The translations under genes and the position numbers were made by a program. The notes below the pieces were generated by a model. The model was not told the DNA's origin. It did no database searches and saw only the letters and a list, made by a program, of their open reading frames with translations. From an uncultured Acidobacteriota bacterium (GTDB lineage: Bacteria; Acidobacteriota; Terriglobia; Bryobacterales; Bryobacteraceae): a stretch of DNA of 54,847 nt. Shown piece by piece: positions 51,934 through 54,847 of the stretch (positions are counted from its first letter, which is position 1; every line of letters starts with the position of its first letter). The stretch covers positions 1 to 54,847 of the forward strand of contig CADECY010000059.1 in NCBI GenBank assembly GCA_902825945.1. The letters run 5' to 3'.

Positions 51934-52632
51934 GAACGCGGCCAAGTCCGCGATGTCGCTCTTGCGGCCCATCCGCCGCAGGGGAACGAACCCGAGCACA
52001 CCCGCGCGGGCTTCGTCCGTCGGCGCGAGACGCCGCATGCCTTCGGTATCGTCGATCGGCCCCGGCGCGATTCCGAGCACGCGCACCCCATCCGGTCCCC
52101 ACTCCATCGCGAGCGTCTTCATCAGTAGATCCACTCCCGCTTTCGCCGCGCAAACATGCGCCTGCAGCGGATAGGGCTGATGGCCGTGATTGGCGCTGAT
52201 CGCGACCACCACCGCGCCCGGCTTGCGCAAATGCTCGTATCCGGCGCGGCAGGTGTTGAACGTCCCGAGCAGATCGATATCGACCACGGCCTTGAACCCG
52301 TTCGCCGACATTCCGAGCGCGGGGGCAGGGAAGTTTCCCGCGGCGGCGCAAAACAGGAAATCGATCTCACCGTGCCCGGCGCGGACTTTGGCTAGCGCTT
52401 CCACGATCGCCGCATAGTCGCGAACGTCGCACGCATGGCCGGCGGCTTTCCCGCCGTGCTCCTCAATCGAGGCGACGGCTTCGGCGAGTTTGTCCGGCTT
52501 ACGTCCGTTGAGGATCACCGTTGCTCCGAGTTCGGCGAAGCGCGTCGCGATCCCGAGTCCGATCCCGCTCGTGCTGCCCGTGAAAAACGCGACCTTACCT
52601 TCGAACAGCCCGTCCCGAAACACTTCGCTCAT
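51832..52632 (-). CDS. 2,4-dienoyl-CoA reductase-like SDR
   Basis: A 266-residue SDR. The cofactor motif is FTGSTSGIGLGIATRF, and the NNAG position reads FCAAAGNFPAPA, as in peroxisomal-type 2,4-dienoyl-CoA reductases. ISANHGHQPYPLQAHVCAAKAG holds the active-site Lys; the usual Tyr is absent, which is normal for this subgroup. VVDIDLLGTFNTCRAGYE and ITGDIYRCDGGQALTG also fit. It would reduce 2,4-dienoyl-CoA with NADPH in beta-oxidation of unsaturated fatty acids. GAGGAG lies seven bases before the ATG, so it is a normal leadered gene. The C-terminus overlaps the radical SAM gene. Confidence 0.85.
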   Translation of the reverse strand: MSEVFRDGLFEGKVAFFTGSTSGIGLGIATRFAELGATVILNGRKPDKLAEAVASIEEHGGKAAGHACDVRDYAAIVEALAKVRAGHGEIDFLFCAAAGNFPAPALGMSANGFKAVVDIDLLGTFNTCRAGYEHLRKPGAVVVAISANHGHQPYPLQAHVCAAKAGVDLLMKTLAMEWGPDGVRVLGIAPGPIDDTEGMRRLAPTDEARAGVLGFVPLRRMGRKSDIADLAAFLCSDAASYITGDIYRCDGGQALTGPRMFDSLGK

Positions 52633-52653
52633 CGTGGGTCTCCTCGAGCCGAA

Positions 52654-53001
52654 TCAGCTCATCTTCGATAGGTTCTTCCAGGAAAAATAGACGATCGTCG
52701 CCGGGATCAACAAGCCCAGTGGATTCCAGGCGCCCGCCGCGATCATCACCACCTGATTGAACACCGCGAAGCCCGCATAGGAATAGGCGCCCCAGCGCTT
52801 CATCACCCACATCCCGGCCATGCAGACCACGCCCACCAGCGATCCGATGATCAGGTAGAGCGGATACCACGATCCCACCTGATTGGCGGCGCCCGTGATC
52901 AATACCGGAGCGAGAAACAGCGGACCCAAGAAGCCGATGATGCAAATGGCCGTGATGACGGGCGGGCGCGGCTCCGTGGCCCCTACATTCTGCGCGGACA
53001 T
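52654..53001 (-). CDS. Small integral membrane protein
   Basis: A 115-residue protein with about four hydrophobic helices (VITAICIIGFLGPLFLAPVL, YPLYLIIGSLVGVVCMAGMW, GAYSYAGFAVFNQVVMIAAG and GLLIPATIVYFSW). It ends with a Lys-rich tail (WKNLSKMS). No named family is recognised. It lies 21 bases upstream of the SDR gene in the same direction and likely shares its transcript. A TATACT -10 lies nine bases before the ATG. Confidence 0.65.
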   Translation of the reverse strand: MSAQNVGATEPRPPVITAICIIGFLGPLFLAPVLITGAANQVGSWYPLYLIIGSLVGVVCMAGMWVMKRWGAYSYAGFAVFNQVVMIAAGAWNPLGLLIPATIVYFSWKNLSKMS

Positions 53002-53010
53002 TCGCGCCGC

Positions 53011-53040
53011 AGTATAGCAAGCCCGCTACTGGCTCAACAA
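53011..53040 (-). promoter_or_regulatory. Promoter of the small membrane protein gene
   Basis: On the minus strand TTGTTG (53040-53035), 18 bases and TATACT (53016-53011), with TG one base before the -10 (extended -10). The ATG at 53001 is nine bases further, giving a leader of only about three bases. The promoter partly lies in the end of the transglycosylase gene. Confidence 0.4.
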
Positions 53041-53730
53041 GGCCCGTACATAGTCCTGTGTCTCGGGAAACGCGGGCACGCCCTTCGCTGCATCCACCGC
53101 CGCCGGACCCGCATTGTACGCCCCGAGCGCCAGCCGCCAGTCGCCACCGTATCGATCGAGCAACTGCCGAAGGAATCGCGCGCCTCCGTTGACGTTCTCC
53201 GCTGGATCGAACGCGTCGCTCACGCCGAGGTCTTGCGCCGTGCCCGGCATCAGCTGCATCAACCCCATCGCGCCCTTCGGCGAAACAGCGCACGGATAGA
53301 ACGCCGACTCCTTCCGGATCACGTCGCGCAGACGGTCTGGTGGCAGGCCTTGCTTGGCTGCCGCCTGCCCCACCAAAGCGTCGATCTCCATCGTCGAAAT
53401 CGGATCGCAGAAGGGTTGCACGTAGCTCGACTTGGTGGCAGCCGGCGGATTCGTGGGTACGGCGGGATCTCCCGGTCCATTAGCCGGTGCCGGTTCGAGC
53501 GGTTCCACCGGCGCGATCCGCCATTCGCCATCCTTCGGCCACGGCAGCGTGAACCAGCCGCTGTCCTCCTTGGCGGCACCCACCTGTTTCCGCACCGACT
53601 CACGCTGCTTCCGGATCGACTCCATCTGCTTGTCGCGCATCGTCTGTGGTTTGTCCGTCACTTGGGCGAATGACGCGCCCGCCGCCAGGATCGGTATCAA
53701 CCACCTCGGAACCAGCCACCTCGCCACCAT
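53026..53730 (-). CDS. Lytic transglycosylase (SLT domain)
   Basis: A 234-residue exported protein. A signal (WLIPILAAGASFAQ) is followed by a charged helix (KQMESIRKQRESVRKQVG), a Pro-rich linker and an SLT goose-type lysozyme domain. The catalytic Glu is in VIRKESAFYPCAVSPKGAMG; LMQLMPGTAQDLGV and LALGAYNAGPAAVDAAKG are the other two classic motifs. It cuts peptidoglycan between MurNAc and GlcNAc in the periplasm. I chose the ATG at 53730 because the signal starts there; the longer open frame is not protein-like. It diverges from the enolase-family gene across 55 bases. Confidence 0.88.
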   Translation of the reverse strand: MVARWLVPRWLIPILAAGASFAQVTDKPQTMRDKQMESIRKQRESVRKQVGAAKEDSGWFTLPWPKDGEWRIAPVEPLEPAPANGPGDPAVPTNPPAATKSSYVQPFCDPISTMEIDALVGQAAAKQGLPPDRLRDVIRKESAFYPCAVSPKGAMGLMQLMPGTAQDLGVSDAFDPAENVNGGARFLRQLLDRYGGDWRLALGAYNAGPAAVDAAKGVPAFPETQDYVRALLSQ

Positions 53731-53785
53731 CTCCGCTACAATCGACCTTCTCCCACCCTCTCTCCACGGCCTACGCGATTTTCCC

Positions 53786-54847
53786 ATGGCACTACGCGAT
53801 CTCACCATCTCCTCGGTCCGCATCCATTCGATTGCCTGCGACCTCACGGAACGCTTCGGCTGGTCGCTTGGCTGGACCCGGCGCCGCGCCACGACCCTCG
53901 TCGAAGTGACGACAACAGACGGCATCACCGGATGGGGCGAAGGAACCTGGGGCGGTGACAATCTTCTGCGCGATCCGAAGCTCGTGATCGGCCGCTCGGC
54001 CTTCGAGATCGAGGGAATCTGGGAAAGCCTGCGAGCGCCCAGCGTCAACCAGCGCCGGCGCGGAGCGCCCTGTTCCGCCGGGCTCGATATCGCGTTGTGG
54101 GATCTCGTGGGCAAGGCTCTCGGCAAGCCCGTCTGCCAGTTGCTCGGACACGTCCACCGAACGGAGATCGAACCCTACTGCACGGCCCTCTATCGCAAGG
54201 ATTGGCCCGATCTCGCGCGCGGACTCGCCGACGAAGCCGTGGGCTGGAAGCGCGCCGGATACCGCAACATGAAGATGAAGATCGGCTACGATCCGGTGAC
54301 CGACGTGAAGATCGTCGCCGCGGTACGCGAGGCGATCGGACCCGAAACTGGACTCGGTGTCGACTCCAACTGCGCCTATGACGCGGGCACCGCTGTCGCG
54401 CTCGCGCGCCGCCTCGAACCGTTCCACCTGCTCTGGTGGGAGGAGCCGCTCCTCGCCGATGATCTCGAGGGATACGCGCGTCTGAAGTCCGCGACCTCGA
54501 TTCCGATTGCTGCGGGCGAGAGCGAAAACTCGGATTGGCTGTTCACGAACTACGTTCAGCCGCAGCTCGTCGACATCCTGCAGCCCGATCCGGAATGGGT
54601 TGGCTTCACCGGATTCCGCCGCCTGAGCCACGCCTGTTGGATGAACCGGATCCGGATGATCCCGCACAACTGGGGCACGGCGATCCGAACCGCGGCTGTG
54701 CTGCACTCGATGGCGACGTGTCCGCCGTTGACCGAGGCTTTGAACCCGCCGCCGCTGCTGTTCGAATTCGATCGCACGGAGAGTCCGATGCGCGACGCGG
54801 TGATCACGGAGAAGATCGAGATCGATCCGGCGGATGCCCAGGTCGCG
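53786..54847 (+). CDS. Mandelate racemase/muconate lactonizing enzyme family protein, 3' truncated by window
   Basis: 354 codons are present and the gene runs off the right edge; family members have about 360-390 residues, so little is missing. The N-terminal capping domain (SSVRIHSIACDLTERFGWSL) is followed by the barrel. Catalytic Lys163 and Lys165 are in RNMKMKIGYDP, and the metal ligands are Asp193 (LGVDSNCAYD), Glu219 or Glu220 (LWWEEPLLADD) and Glu245 (AAGESE). HNWGTAIRTAA near the end supplies a His. These enzymes abstract an alpha proton from a carboxylate, often as sugar acid dehydratases; the substrate is unknown. The ATG at 53786 is the natural start. Confidence 0.87.
   Translation, partial: MALRDLTISSVRIHSIACDLTERFGWSLGWTRRRATTLVEVTTTDGITGWGEGTWGGDNLLRDPKLVIGRSAFEIEGIWESLRAPSVNQRRRGAPCSAGLDIALWDLVGKALGKPVCQLLGHVHRTEIEPYCTALYRKDWPDLARGLADEAVGWKRAGYRNMKMKIGYDPVTDVKIVAAVREAIGPETGLGVDSNCAYDAGTAVALARRLEPFHLLWWEEPLLADDLEGYARLKSATSIPIAAGESENSDWLFTNYVQPQLVDILQPDPEWVGFTGFRRLSHACWMNRIRMIPHNWGTAIRTAAVLHSMATCPPLTEALNPPPLLFEFDRTESPMRDAVITEKIEIDPADAQVA

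Noticed and set aside
1..54847. CRISPR array, tRNA, rRNA, prophage or insertion sequence
   Set aside because: No regularly spaced repeats, cloverleaf-like CCA ends, phage structural genes or transposase with terminal repeats were seen on reading.

Overview
The window is a dense, GC-rich bacterial chromosome segment. Its gene content points to an acidobacterium of the Solibacteres/Bryobacterales type. Supporting features are a large Oar-like TonB-dependent receptor with an N-terminal carboxypeptidase-regulatory domain (29801-33241), a protein ending in the TIGR03437 domain typical of Solibacter (26222-28015), several Planctomycete-type cytochrome / DUF1501 / DUF1552 modules, and many Tat- and Sec-exported beta-propellers and hydrolases. 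No tRNA, rRNA, CRISPR array, prophage or insertion sequence was recognised.

Layout. 1-6134: end of an ABC-type substrate-binding lipoprotein with a coupled small Cys protein, GDP-L-fucose synthase, a CNNM/CorC-type membrane protein, a penicillin-acylase-family hydrolase and a YVTN propeller lipoprotein. 6121-7583: a retron-like reverse transcriptase split by a frameshift, preceded by a hairpin-rich leader. 7584-16148: a DUF1549/DUF1553 cytochrome plus DUF1501 operon, then propeller proteins, a nucleoside hydrolase and a lactonase. 16253-25378: an Old Yellow Enzyme, a sulfatase, a second DUF1549-DUF1501-DUF362 operon, and a phosphoesterase plus DUF6807 pair. 25411-34269: SDR, TIGR03437 protein, TPP enzyme, TonB receptor and an Rpn-like protein. 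34263-39770: DUF1684, SDR, serine hydrolase, acetyl-xylan-esterase-like protein and a sugar-mutarotase-like protein. 39771-44499: a broken VapBC module, then a DUF1592-DUF1552 cytochrome module. 44505-49565: ankyrin protein, S46 dipeptidyl peptidase and a ceramidase-like protein. 49566-54847: a HEAT-repeat relic, an intact FitAB/VapBC module, a radical SAM protein, an SDR, a small membrane protein, a lytic transglycosylase and the start of an enolase-superfamily enzyme.

Together the genes suggest a heterotroph that scavenges complex organic matter. The receptor imports substrate; the sulfatase, esterase, lactonase, nucleoside hydrolase and peptidase act mostly in the periplasm; and c-type cytochromes are paired with Tat-exported partner proteins.

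The most unusual signal is regulatory. Eight gene starts have a -10-like hexamer exactly six bases before the ATG, which implies leaderless mRNAs. In two divergent gene pairs the whole 17-bp intergenic region is five bases, a seven-base ATTAT-centred core, and five bases, so both leaderless promoters share one core. Other points worth checking are the frameshifted reverse transcriptase, a VapC toxin broken at a poly-C tract, an operator-like inverted repeat on the second toxin-antitoxin promoter, a diverged copy of the ankyrin gene's 3' end, and a short intergenic element seen at two sites.
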